DNA of 9,328 nucleotides, taken from NCBI GenBank assembly GCA_900556285.1, contig USOF01000025.1, positions 1-9,328 of the forward strand, given 5' to 3'. Both the position numbers and the translations under genes were made by a program. Positions 1 to 7,324 of the stretch are shown piece after piece; position 1 is the first letter of the stretch; each line of letters begins with the position of its first letter. The notes below the pieces were generated by a model. That model did not search any database. It saw only the letters and a list, made by a program, of their open reading frames with translations, and was not told the origin of the DNA. This DNA comes from an uncultured Collinsella sp. Its GTDB lineage: Bacteria > Actinomycetota > Coriobacteriia > Coriobacteriales > Coriobacteriaceae.

Positions 1-27
1 GCAGCGTCAGATGTGTATAAGAGACAG
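1..27 (+). other. Nextera/Tn5 sequencing adapter at left contig end
   Basis: The window opens with GCAGCGTC followed by the 19-base Tn5 mosaic end AGATGTGTATAAGAGACAG (9-27). This matches the Illumina Nextera Read 1 transposon adapter, lacking only its first few bases. It is library sequence left in the assembly, so genomic sequence starts at 28. Any reading frame crossing 1-27 is artificial. Confidence 0.98.
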
Positions 28-65
28 GCGCTCATCAACACGCAGCACGCAAACAAGCTACTTCT

Positions 66-1100
66 CTACCAGATTCCCAGCACGTGCTGCATTCCCAAAC
101 TCATGCACGCAATGCCAATCCAGCAGCAAAAGCCCAGCGCGATGGGCTTGCCGCCCTTTTTGACCAGCTCGACGATATCGGTATTAAAACCAATAGCCGC
201 CATGGCCATCACAATAAAGAACTTCGACAGCTCCTTGATGGGCGCCGTGATGGACACAGGAAGCTGAAACACCGTGGTGATCACGCTCGCCAGCACAAAG
301 AACAGCACAAACATGGGAAACGCGCGTTTAAGCGAGAACGTGCTCTTAGCGTCGCCACCGGCCTTGCGTGCCAGATGCATCTGCCAGCATGCGAGGACCA
401 ATGTGATGGGAATAATGGCCAGCGTCCTGGTGAGCTTGACCACTGTGGCGCTCTCGAGCACATTGGCGCCGGGATGCATGCTGTCCCAAGCGCTCGCCGC
501 AGCCGTTACGGACGAGGTGTCGTTGATGGCGGTACCGGCAAACAGGCCAAAGCCCTCGTTGGTCAGCCCGAGCATGCCGCCGAGCGTTGGAAACACGAGC
601 GCCGCGATAACGTTAAACAGGAAGATGACCGAAATAGCCTGGGCAATCTCGCGATCGTCGGCATCGATGACGGGCGCGGTCGCGGCGATGGCAGAACCGC
701 CGCAAATCGACGAACCCACACCCACAAGCGTCGCGATCTTGCCCGGCACGTTCATAACGCGGCAGAGCACAAAGGCGATGACAAGCGAGGTCGAGATTGT
801 TGCCACGATAATCGGTAGCGACTGGGCGCCCTTGGACAGAATCTGGGAGAGGTTCATGCCAAAGCCAAGCAGGATAACCGCGTACTGCAAGACTTTTTTG
901 GACGTATAGGTAACGCCGGCGGTGAGCTGTTCGCGACGATTCTTGGGAAAGACGAGCGCCAGGACCATGCCAAAGAGGATGGCAAATACCGGACCGCCGA
1001 CCACCTCAATTTGTTTGCCGAGCAACGTCGCGGGAATGGCGATGATCAGGCAGAACAAGACGCCTTTCCAGCGCTCGCGTACGATGTTTGCCAGTTGCAT
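66..1100 (-). CDS. YeiH/UPF0324 family membrane protein (putative sulfate exporter family)
   Basis: This is a complete 344-residue polytopic inner-membrane protein of the YeiH/UPF0324 family (Cons_hypoth698), the usual length for the family. It has about ten hydrophobic segments (roughly residues 14-30, 35-51, 70-85, 95-113, 120-145, 155-175, 225-240, 260-280, 292-306 and 318-335). The family signature region is clear: GVGSSICGGSAIAA (127-140), followed by the conserved AGTAINDTSSVTAA stretch (188-201). The family is often annotated as a putative sulfate exporter, but its substrate is generally not established. The ATG at 1098-1100 is preceded by the purine-rich AAAGAAGGAA at a normal distance, supporting this start. 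The stop is TAG at 66-68, just inside the contig. The gene is divergent from a GntR regulator across 163 bp, an arrangement that suggests local control by that regulator (inference). Confidence 0.9.
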   Translation of the reverse strand: MQLANIVRERWKGVLFCLIIAIPATLLGKQIEVVGGPVFAILFGMVLALVFPKNRREQLTAGVTYTSKKVLQYAVILLGFGMNLSQILSKGAQSLPIIVATISTSLVIAFVLCRVMNVPGKIATLVGVGSSICGGSAIAATAPVIDADDREIAQAISVIFLFNVIAALVFPTLGGMLGLTNEGFGLFAGTAINDTSSVTAAASAWDSMHPGANVLESATVVKLTRTLAIIPITLVLACWQMHLARKAGGDAKSTFSLKRAFPMFVLFFVLASVITTVFQLPVSITAPIKELSKFFIVMAMAAIGFNTDIVELVKKGGKPIALGFCCWIGIACMSLGMQHVLGIW

Positions 1101-1263
1101 ATGGGATTCCTTCTTTCTATTTCACGTTTGCGACGGCTTATGATACGGCAACATTGAGCGCAGCCTTGCGCAAACACAGACTAAGATGCCGCAATAGTTC
1201 TCAGGCAACAGCCGAATTACCCACCGCGGAGAGCTGATTCGCAGCATAATTAACAACTGACAT

Positions 1264-1995
1264 ATGAGTTTGATAGAACAGTTGCGAGGCGCTATGGAAG
1301 AATCGATGCACGTCGGCGAGCAGGAAACGAGCCTACAGGACCAGTCCTATCACACCATTCGACGCAAAATCGTCTACCTGGACTACAAGCCGGGCGAAAA
1401 GCTGGGCGTCAAGCAGCTTTGCGACGACCTAGATATGGGTCGCACGCCCGTGCGCGAGGCTTTGGTTCGCTTGGCGCAGGAAGGCCTGGTGCGCACCGTG
1501 CCCCAGAGCGGCACCTACGTCTCACCCATCAACCTCACCCTTGCCGAGAGTGCCTGTTACATCCGCGAGCATCTGGAAAAGCAGGTGATTGTGGAGTGCT
1601 GTGCGCGCGCCACGTCGGCCGGCATCGAGCAGCTCGACCGCGCCATCGTGCTGCAGGAAAAGGCCATGGCCGAGGAGGATCGCATCGGCTTCTTTTTGAG
1701 CGACAACCTCATGCATCACATGATTTTTAGCATCGCATGTCGCAGCACCGTGTGGTCGTGGCTCGAAGAGACCAATGCCGACCTGGAGCGCTTCCGCTGG
1801 CTGCGCGCCGCCACGCAGGTTCTCGACAATCAGGACATCGTGAACGAGCACAAGCAGATTCGCCGCGCTATCGCCGGTCGCGACCCCATCGAAGCGAGCT
1901 TTTTGGTCAGCAAGCACCTGCACATGATGTTCCGCAACCAAACCGAGGTTCTGGACCAGTTCCCCGAGTACTTCGAGACCAGCAAGCTCCGCTAA
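1264..1995 (+). CDS. GntR-family transcriptional regulator, FCD (FadR-type) subfamily
   Basis: A 243-residue DNA-binding repressor/activator. Residues about 25-90 form the GntR winged helix; the recognition-helix region DMGRTPVREALVRLAQEGLV (57-76) and wing QSGTYVSP (81-88) are typical. Residues about 95-225 are an all-helical FCD effector domain. Asp147, His151/152, His196 and His218/220 sit where FCD proteins usually place metal ligands, so a metal-bound carboxylate ligand is plausible (family knowledge plus inference). The start is uncertain. The ATG at 1264 has no clear Shine-Dalgarno sequence but lies just after a CATAAT -10-like hexamer (1245-1250), which would give a nearly leaderless mRNA. 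ATG codons at 1294 and 1309 follow GCGAGG and GGAAG and are alternatives. It is divergent from the yeiH-like gene, its likeliest target. Its TAA stop overlaps the hairpin repeat that begins at 1994. Confidence 0.9.
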   Translation: MSLIEQLRGAMEESMHVGEQETSLQDQSYHTIRRKIVYLDYKPGEKLGVKQLCDDLDMGRTPVREALVRLAQEGLVRTVPQSGTYVSPINLTLAESACYIREHLEKQVIVECCARATSAGIEQLDRAIVLQEKAMAEEDRIGFFLSDNLMHHMIFSIACRSTVWSWLEETNADLERFRWLRAATQVLDNQDIVNEHKQIRRAIAGRDPIEASFLVSKHLHMMFRNQTEVLDQFPEYFETSKLR

Positions 1996-2046
1996 CCTGC
2001 CAAAAAGGGACAGGTTCATTTTGGCAGGTTTTATCTGGTCAAATGC
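1994..2046 (+). repeat. Dispersed hairpin repeat, copy A
   Basis: A 12-bp perfect inverted repeat, AACCTGCCAAAA (1994-2005) and TTTTGGCAGGTT (2019-2030), encloses the 13-base loop AGGGACAGGTTCA. It is followed by a conserved tail TTATCTGGTCAAATGC. By hand alignment it matches copy C (7193-7245) at 46 of 53 bases and copy B (4172-4224, opposite strand) at 47 of 53. Its first two bases are the last two of the GntR gene's TAA stop. The T-run is only four bases, so it is a poor classical terminator. It resembles a small non-autonomous palindromic element (REP/MITE-like); that class is inference. Confidence 0.85.
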
Positions 2047-2089
2047 AAAAAAGGGCCCGGCTCCGTCTAATGACGCGGAGCCGGGCCTT
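2047..2089 (-). terminator. Rho-independent terminator of glmS
   Basis: Read on the minus strand, GGCCCGGCTCCG (2076-2087) pairs perfectly over 12 bp with CGGAGCCGGGCC (2054-2065) around a 10-base loop. It is followed by C then a T-run (complement of 2047-2052). It lies 24 bases after the glmS stop. On the plus strand the hairpin is followed by TTAGTCGC, so it should be weaker for the converging GntR gene. Confidence 0.88.
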
Positions 2090-2112
2090 AGTCGCTAGAA
2101 CGGCGGAACCAA

Positions 2113-3960
<1,848 letters not shown>

Positions 3961-4034
3961 AAGATAAATCCCTTCGTTCGCGTGACTGCAAGACGTCCAC
4001 GCACAAGGGGCGCTGAGACGTATAACGTTCGAGT

Positions 4035-4040
4035 ATTGTA
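4035..4040 (-). promoter_or_regulatory. Candidate -10 element of glmS
   Basis: On the minus strand this is TACAAT, one change from TATAAT. It would start transcription near 4028, giving a leader of roughly 68 bases. The hexamer 17 bases upstream is ATATCA, a poor -35 that overlaps the edge of the inverted half-site cluster, as expected of a promoter needing or controlled by a bound regulator. It lies inside a small dyad, GAGTA-TTG-TACTC (4031-4043). Confidence 0.45.
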
Positions 4041-4057
4041 CTCACGCAAACGCAAGC

Positions 4058-4093
4058 TGATATACCAGAAGTGGTATCTCAACTTAGATACCA
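4058..4093. promoter_or_regulatory. Three-half-site operator cluster upstream of glmS
   Basis: TGATATACCA (4058-4067) and TGGTATCTCA (4072-4081) form a 10+4+10 dyad with a single mismatched pair. The second arm also forms a perfect dyad with AGATACCAC at 4086-4094 (GTGGTATCT 4071-4079, 6-base spacer). The core therefore occurs three times as ATACCA / TGGTAT / ATACCA. Relative to the proposed glmS start this covers about -30 to -66. It looks like a binding site for a dimeric repressor or activator; TGGT/ACCA arms are typical of GntR-family amino-sugar regulators, but the protein is unknown. Confidence 0.6.
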
Positions 4094-4119
4094 CCCGATG
4101 CACACACGTCCAGCCGGTC

Positions 4120-4160
4120 CAAACCACCACAAAAGCACCTGTCCCCTTCGTGGTGGTTTG
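4120..4160 (-). repeat. Hairpin repeat D, variant stem with shared loop motif
   Basis: CAAACCACCAC (4120-4130) and GTGGTGGTTTG (4150-4160) form an 11-bp perfect inverted repeat around a 19-base loop. On the minus strand the loop reads GAAGGGGACAGGTGCTTTT, sharing GGGACAGGT and the trailing T-run with copies A and C although the stem is different. Flanking CCAGC (4110-4114) and GCTGG (4162-4166) could extend the fold. It is 11 bp from copy B and in the same orientation. Confidence 0.75.
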
Positions 4161-4171
4161 AGCTGGCAACA

Positions 4172-4224
4172 GCGTTTCCCCAGATAAAACCTGCCAAAAT
4201 AAACCTATCCCTTTTTGGTAGGTT
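4172..4224 (-). repeat. Dispersed hairpin repeat, copy B (inverted)
   Basis: Read on the minus strand it has AACCTACCAAAA and TTTTGGCAGGTT as arms (12 bp, one G-U pair), loop AGGGATAGGTTTA and tail TTATCTGGGGAAACGC. It matches copy C at 48 of 53 bases and copy A at 47 of 53. It is in opposite orientation to A and C and ends close to the LacI-gene promoter. With copy A it brackets glmS as an inverted pair. Confidence 0.85.
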
Positions 4225-4229
4225 TGGGA

Positions 4230-4238
4230 TGCTACAAT
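4230..4238 (+). promoter_or_regulatory. Candidate extended -10 promoter of the LacI-family gene
   Basis: TGC followed by TACAAT (4233-4238) is a good extended -10, predicting a transcription start near 4245 and a leader of about 29 bases. No strong -35 is visible 17 bases upstream, where the sequence is the arm of hairpin copy B. An extended -10 could make up for that. Confidence 0.5.
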
Positions 4239-4249
4239 CTGGCTTGTAC

Positions 4250-4263
4250 TTGAAACGCATCAA
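4250..4263 (+). promoter_or_regulatory. Candidate LacI-family operator (autoregulation)
   Basis: TTGAAACGCATCAA has TTGA/TCAA arms and a central CG step, the usual architecture of LacI-family operators (compare cre sites, TGWAANCGNTNWCA). It lies about +6 to +19 from the proposed start of the LacI-family mRNA, a position that would block its own transcription. The inner positions are not symmetric, so this is tentative. Confidence 0.4.
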
Positions 4264-4273
4264 AGGGGCCGCT

Positions 4274-5383
4274 ATGGCAAAGGTAAAAATCAGCGACGTC
4301 GCGCGCGAGGCCGGGGTTTCGCTGGGCACGGTTTCCAACGCGCTCAACCATCCCGAAAAGCTGCGCCCCGAGACCCTCAAGCTCATCAACGAGACCATCA
4401 GTCGCCTTGGCTACCTGCCCAACCAAAGCGCTCGTCAGCTCGCGGGCGGCGCCACCAAGTCCTTTGGCCTGGTGCTCCCCCGTCTCGATCACGGCTTTTC
4501 GCTCCAAATCGCCAGCGGCGCCCACAACGAGGCCCGCAAGCACGGCTACGACTTGCTCATCGCCAACGCCGATAACGACGATATTCTCGAGGACCATTAC
4601 CTGCGCTACTTTATGGGCACCCAGATGTCCGGCGTCATGGTTCAGCCCATGGCATCCCCCGACTGGCACCCCGCCATGACCAAGATGCCCGTGCCGATCG
4701 TCCATCTGGACATCCATTGCTCCGAGCCCGGCTACTACGTAGCGGCCGACAATGAGGCCCAGGGTCGCATCATTGCCGAACTTGCCATCGCCCGCGGCGC
4801 GCACCATATTGTCGTCGTCGGCCGAGCAGCATTTATGCAACTCACTCTGCGCGTCCTTGGCATTCATAAGGCGCTCGCCCTGCACCCCGATATCAAGATC
4901 GAAGTCATCGACGCCGGCGAATGGAATACCGCTGCCGACGGCTACGGCATCGGTGCCCAAATCGCCGAGCGCCCCGCGGACGAACGTCCCGATTTTGTCG
5001 TCGGCCTGACCGATGTGTTGGCCTCGGGCGTCGTTTCGGCACTGGTCGACAAGGGCATCTCTGTCCCCGGGCAAGTACGCGTAGCAGGCTGCGATGGCAA
5101 CCCGCTCGCTTGGAGCGGATCGGTCCCGCTCACTACGGTAGCGCCCCCGGGCTACGAGATTGGCCGCAAGGGCGTTCAATTGCTCATGGAGCAAATCGAG
5201 AACAAGGCCCCGGCAAAGATCAAGCATATCCGTGTCGGCTCCGCAGCACGTACCGTCACCGCAGTCGCCGCCGAGGATATCAACCGCCAAGAACTGGTAC
5301 GTCCGTTCCTACTGGAACGCGCCAGCACCCAGGCAAGCAGCCAGACCGACGCCACGGCCATCAACCTCGGTGCGTATCTATAG
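4274..5383 (+). CDS. LacI-family transcriptional regulator
   Basis: A 369-residue cytosolic repressor of the LacI/GalR family. The N-terminal helix-turn-helix and hinge occupy residues 1-60 (KISDVAREAGVSLGTVSNAL at 5-24, then the RLGYLPNQSARQLAGG hinge helix at 44-59). Residues about 63-335 form a periplasmic-binding-protein-like effector domain: GLVLPRLDHGF (65-75), VHLDIH (143-148), a glycine-rich GLTDVLASGVVSAL (244-257) and VAGCDGNPLA (270-279). A carbohydrate-type effector is likely from the family; the actual ligand cannot be read from sequence. An upstream in-frame ATG at 4229 would add 15 residues, but 4274 is preferred because AAAGGGG lies 5-6 bases before it and the HTH then starts in the usual place. 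The 30-residue tail after 340 is variable. It is divergent from glmS and convergent with the HAD gene; its targets are unknown. Confidence 0.93.
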   Translation: MAKVKISDVAREAGVSLGTVSNALNHPEKLRPETLKLINETISRLGYLPNQSARQLAGGATKSFGLVLPRLDHGFSLQIASGAHNEARKHGYDLLIANADNDDILEDHYLRYFMGTQMSGVMVQPMASPDWHPAMTKMPVPIVHLDIHCSEPGYYVAADNEAQGRIIAELAIARGAHHIVVVGRAAFMQLTLRVLGIHKALALHPDIKIEVIDAGEWNTAADGYGIGAQIAERPADERPDFVVGLTDVLASGVVSALVDKGISVPGQVRVAGCDGNPLAWSGSVPLTTVAPPGYEIGRKGVQLLMEQIENKAPAKIKHIRVGSAARTVTAVAAEDINRQELVRPFLLERASTQASSQTDATAINLGAYL

Positions 5384-5408
5384 CACGCCCGCGAGTATGC
5401 TAAGTCGC

Positions 5409-5458
5409 CGCTTAAGCAAAAGGGGCCCGACCATTGCCGGACCCCTTTTGCTTAAGCG
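5409..5458. terminator. Shared bidirectional terminator between LacI-type and HAD genes
   Basis: CGCTTAAGCAAAAGGGG (5409-5425) and CCCCTTTTGCTTAAGCG (5442-5458) form a 17-bp perfect inverted repeat, with three more G-C pairs inside after one mismatch. The inner GGGG...CCCC stem is followed by TTTT on both strands, so it can terminate both converging genes. The outer GCTTAAGC arms are themselves palindromic. Confidence 0.88.
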
Positions 5459-5496
5459 CAAACGTGAGCAATCGCTCGTTTCAACGCCGCAATTTT

Positions 5497-6147
5497 CTAG
5501 CGCACAGTCTTGATTGCCGCCACCAGGTCGAACAACGTATCGAGCACGGCCTCGCAGCCATCCACCACGTCCTGCGGCAGCGGCACGATATCGGGGACGG
5601 CAAAGACATGGCAGCCGGCCGTAATGCCCGAGACGCAACCGTTGCGCGAATCCTCGACCACGGCACATTCCTCGGGAGCAAAGCCCGCGCGCTCGCAGGC
5701 GAGCAGATACATCTCGGGGTCGGGCTTGCCGTGCACGACGTCCTCGCCACACGTTACCGTTTCAAACTTGTCAAAGAGGCCGAATGCTTTAAGGTTGCGC
5801 TCGGCCGTAACATGGCGCGATGACGTTGCAAGGCCTACGTGATGGCCCGCAGCCAACAGCTCGTCTATGCACTCGGCAGCGCCGGCCTTAAGCTCCAGAT
5901 CGGTCTTGACCATCTCGTCGCGAATCTCCTTGTGGCGGACATAGATCGCCTCGGCGGTCTTGTGGCTGCCGTAATGCTTATCGAGGATGTCCATAACATC
6001 GGGCAGCGTGCGGCCGATAAACTGATGGATCAGCGCTTCATCAATCGCGAGCCCCAGCTCAGCGGCACCTGCCTTCCAGGCCTTAATCCCCAAACGCTCG
6101 GTATCGACCAGCGTTCCATCCATGTCAAAAATAACAGCCTTGATCAT
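5497..6147 (-). CDS. HAD-superfamily hydrolase, beta-phosphoglucomutase/phosphatase-like
   Basis: A 216-residue cytosolic subfamily IA HAD enzyme. All four HAD motifs are present: DMDGT with Asp8 nucleophile and Asp10 acid/base; ATSS with Ser109; Lys141 in HGKPDP; and Asp166 in VVEDSRNG. The helical cap lies at about residues 15-85 (ERLGIKAWKAG, HQFIGRTLPDV). This pattern is shared by beta-phosphoglucomutase and by sugar-phosphate phosphatases of the YcjU/GPH type, so the reaction is only narrowed to a phosphorylated sugar or similar small substrate. I chose ATG 6147 because GAGGGGG lies just upstream and MIKAVIFDMDGT is the standard N-terminus. A GTG at 6162 would add five residues but contains that ribosome site. 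It converges on the LacI-type gene and is divergent from larE. Confidence 0.9.
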   Translation of the reverse strand: MIKAVIFDMDGTLVDTERLGIKAWKAGAAELGLAIDEALIHQFIGRTLPDVMDILDKHYGSHKTAEAIYVRHKEIRDEMVKTDLELKAGAAECIDELLAAGHHVGLATSSRHVTAERNLKAFGLFDKFETVTCGEDVVHGKPDPEMYLLACERAGFAPEECAVVEDSRNGCVSGITAGCHVFAVPDIVPLPQDVVDGCEAVLDTLFDLVAAIKTVR

Positions 6148-6253
6148 ATCGGTCCCCCTCACCGGATTGCATTACTGCCACTCTACCGCACTTTACAAGC
6201 TTGTATATAACGTATATAGCATATTGCACTTTCGTTACATAGCTGGAAGTCTT

Positions 6254-6281
6254 ATGACAAGCAGCTCGGTGGGATTATAGT
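6254..6281 (+). promoter_or_regulatory. Candidate sigma-70-type promoter of larE
   Basis: ATGACA (6254-6259) and TATAGT (6276-6281) are separated by 16 bases, near-consensus for a housekeeping promoter. The start would fall near 6288, about 28 bases before the ATG, with the Shine-Dalgarno TAAGGAA between. The AT-rich sequence to the left (6194-6235), including the palindrome TACAAGCTTGTA at 6194-6205, probably holds the divergent HAD-gene promoter, but I cannot place it. Confidence 0.55.
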
Positions 6282-6315
6282 TTCATCCGAGCTTTAATAA
6301 CTGTAAGGAACTTTC

Positions 6316-7194
6316 ATGCTTTCAGACACCGCCGCACCCGCAGAGGAGCTTCAGGACAAACTCGCAGCACTCGAGCAGCTGCTTTTGGCATACGGACGCG
6401 TCGCCATCGGCTTTTCCGGTGGTGTCGACAGCAGCTTTTTGGCCGCGGTCTGCGCCCGCATCATGCCTACCAATACCCTCCTCGTCCATCTCACCACGCC
6501 ACTCATCGGCACGCCCGAACAGGCCTCGTTTGAGCGGTCCGTTGATGGACAAGCCAATGAAGGGGCGCATTTTAAGCTCCCCGTGCTCAATCTTTCGGTT
6601 GATCAGCTGCAGCTCCCCCAAGTAGCCTGCAACGATGCCAATCGCTGCTACCACTGCAAGCACGCCGGCTTTACCGCCATCGTCAACCACGCCAAGTCGC
6701 TCGGCTTTCCCACCGTCATCGATGGCAGCAATGCAAGCGATCGCGGTGACTACCGCCCCGGCATGCGTGCGGCAGAAGAGCTCGGCGTACGCTCCCCTCT
6801 CATGGAGGTCGGCTTTACCAAGGACGAAGAGCGCGAACTACTGCACGCATGGGGCTATCCCGTTTGGAACCTGCCGGCGGGAGCATGTCTTGCCACGCGC
6901 GTCCCCACGGGCGAGGAGCTTACGCGCGAGAAGGTCTCCCTGATTCGCGCCTGCGAGGATTACCTGCACGATCTTGATCTGGCACAGGTACGTGCGCGCT
7001 TGGTCGGCGGCTGCATGCATATCGAGGCCGCACCCGCAGATGTCGCCAAGATTGCCGCCCTCGGCGGTGCCGCCGTCGACGACAAGGGCAAGACCCCGCT
7101 GCCCGCCGCCATCGAGTCCGCGCTGCGCGAGCTGGGCTGCGACCATATCTCCCCTGAGGTCACCCCCTACATCCACGGTGCCATGAATCAGTAA
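6316..7194 (+). CDS. larE: ATP-dependent sacrificial sulfur transferase LarE
   Basis: A 292-residue cytosolic PP-loop enzyme. In the nickel-pincer pathway LarE activates the carboxylated nicotinate dinucleotide made by LarB with ATP and adds sulfur to it; LarC then inserts nickel to give the lactate racemase cofactor. Seen here: the ATP pyrophosphatase PP-loop SGGVDSS (34-40), NRCYHCK with Cys111 and Cys114, the IDGSNASD motif (135-142), YRPGMRAAEELGVRSPL (146-162) and GACLATRVP with Cys191. Cys191 aligns with the sacrificial cysteine of characterised LarE. Three cysteines (CxxC plus Cys191) also fit the [4Fe-4S]-dependent LarE type, in which sulfur comes from a cluster. The ATG follows TAAGGAA at a normal spacing. 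No larA, larB or larC lies in the window, so it stands alone here. Its TAA stop overlaps hairpin repeat C. Confidence 0.9.
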   Translation: MLSDTAAPAEELQDKLAALEQLLLAYGRVAIGFSGGVDSSFLAAVCARIMPTNTLLVHLTTPLIGTPEQASFERSVDGQANEGAHFKLPVLNLSVDQLQLPQVACNDANRCYHCKHAGFTAIVNHAKSLGFPTVIDGSNASDRGDYRPGMRAAEELGVRSPLMEVGFTKDEERELLHAWGYPVWNLPAGACLATRVPTGEELTREKVSLIRACEDYLHDLDLAQVRARLVGGCMHIEAAPADVAKIAALGGAAVDDKGKTPLPAAIESALRELGCDHISPEVTPYIHGAMNQ

Positions 7195-7245
7195 CCTGCC
7201 AATAAGGGACAGGTTTATTTCGGCAGGTTTTATCTTGGGAAACGC
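7193..7245 (+). repeat. Dispersed hairpin repeat, copy C
   Basis: AACCTGCC (7193-7200) and GGCAGGTT (7222-7229) form an 8-bp perfect stem around AATAAGGGACAGGTTTATTTC. The tail TTATCTTGGGAAACGC follows. It has the same orientation as copy A and, like it, starts at the last two bases of a TAA stop codon (here larE). It sits just upstream of the larE terminator. Confidence 0.85.
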
Positions 7246-7250
7246 GAACA

Positions 7251-7285
7251 GGGCCGTGACACCCATACGGCGTCGCGGCCCTTTT
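7251..7285 (+). terminator. Rho-independent terminator of larE
   Basis: GGGCCGTGAC (7251-7260) pairs with GTCGCGGCCC (7272-7281) over 10 bp with one G-U, around an 11-base loop, followed by TTTT. On the minus strand it is not followed by a T-run, so it probably serves larE only. The converging EIIA gene has just a weak 6-bp dyad (GAACGG/CCGTTC, 7309-7325) at its stop codon. Confidence 0.82.
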
Positions 7286-7324
7286 CCTTGGAGAAGGATC
7301 AATTGATTGAACGGGATGACCGTT

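Larger units (their letters stand above)
3961..4273. other. glmS / LacI-regulator divergent intergenic region
   Basis: This 313-bp gene-free stretch separates two divergent genes. From left to right it holds the glmS Shine-Dalgarno (3969-3975), a glmS -10 candidate (4035-4040), an inverted half-site cluster (4058-4093), two minus-strand hairpin repeats (4120-4160 and 4172-4224), the LacI-gene promoter (-10 at 4233-4238) and a LacI-type operator candidate (4250-4263). I see no protein-coding or RNA gene in it. Confidence 0.8.

Noticed and set aside
84..909. Long plus-strand frames opposite the yeiH-like gene
   Set aside because: Two overlapping frames with Arg/His- or Ser/Thr-rich translations and no domains; the minus-strand membrane protein explains the sequence.
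1125..1132. CGTTTGCG upstream of yeiH also found inverted (CGCAAACG, 4045-4052) near glmS
   Set aside because: An 8-base match in a GC-rich window is not significant, and positions relative to the two genes differ.
3961..4034. Possible glmS ribozyme in the glmS leader
   Set aside because: The predicted leader is only about 68 bases and I cannot find the ribozyme core or its nested pseudoknot helices; the ribozyme is characteristic of Firmicutes.
4232..5290. 352-codon minus-strand frame opposite the LacI-type gene
   Set aside because: Antisense shadow; no domain, and it runs back through the LacI-gene promoter region.
6194..6205. Perfect 12-bp palindrome TACAAGCTTGTA between HAD gene and larE
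   Set aside because: Could be an operator, but it lies in an AT-rich promoter region, contains a common restriction-type core and has no second copy in the window.
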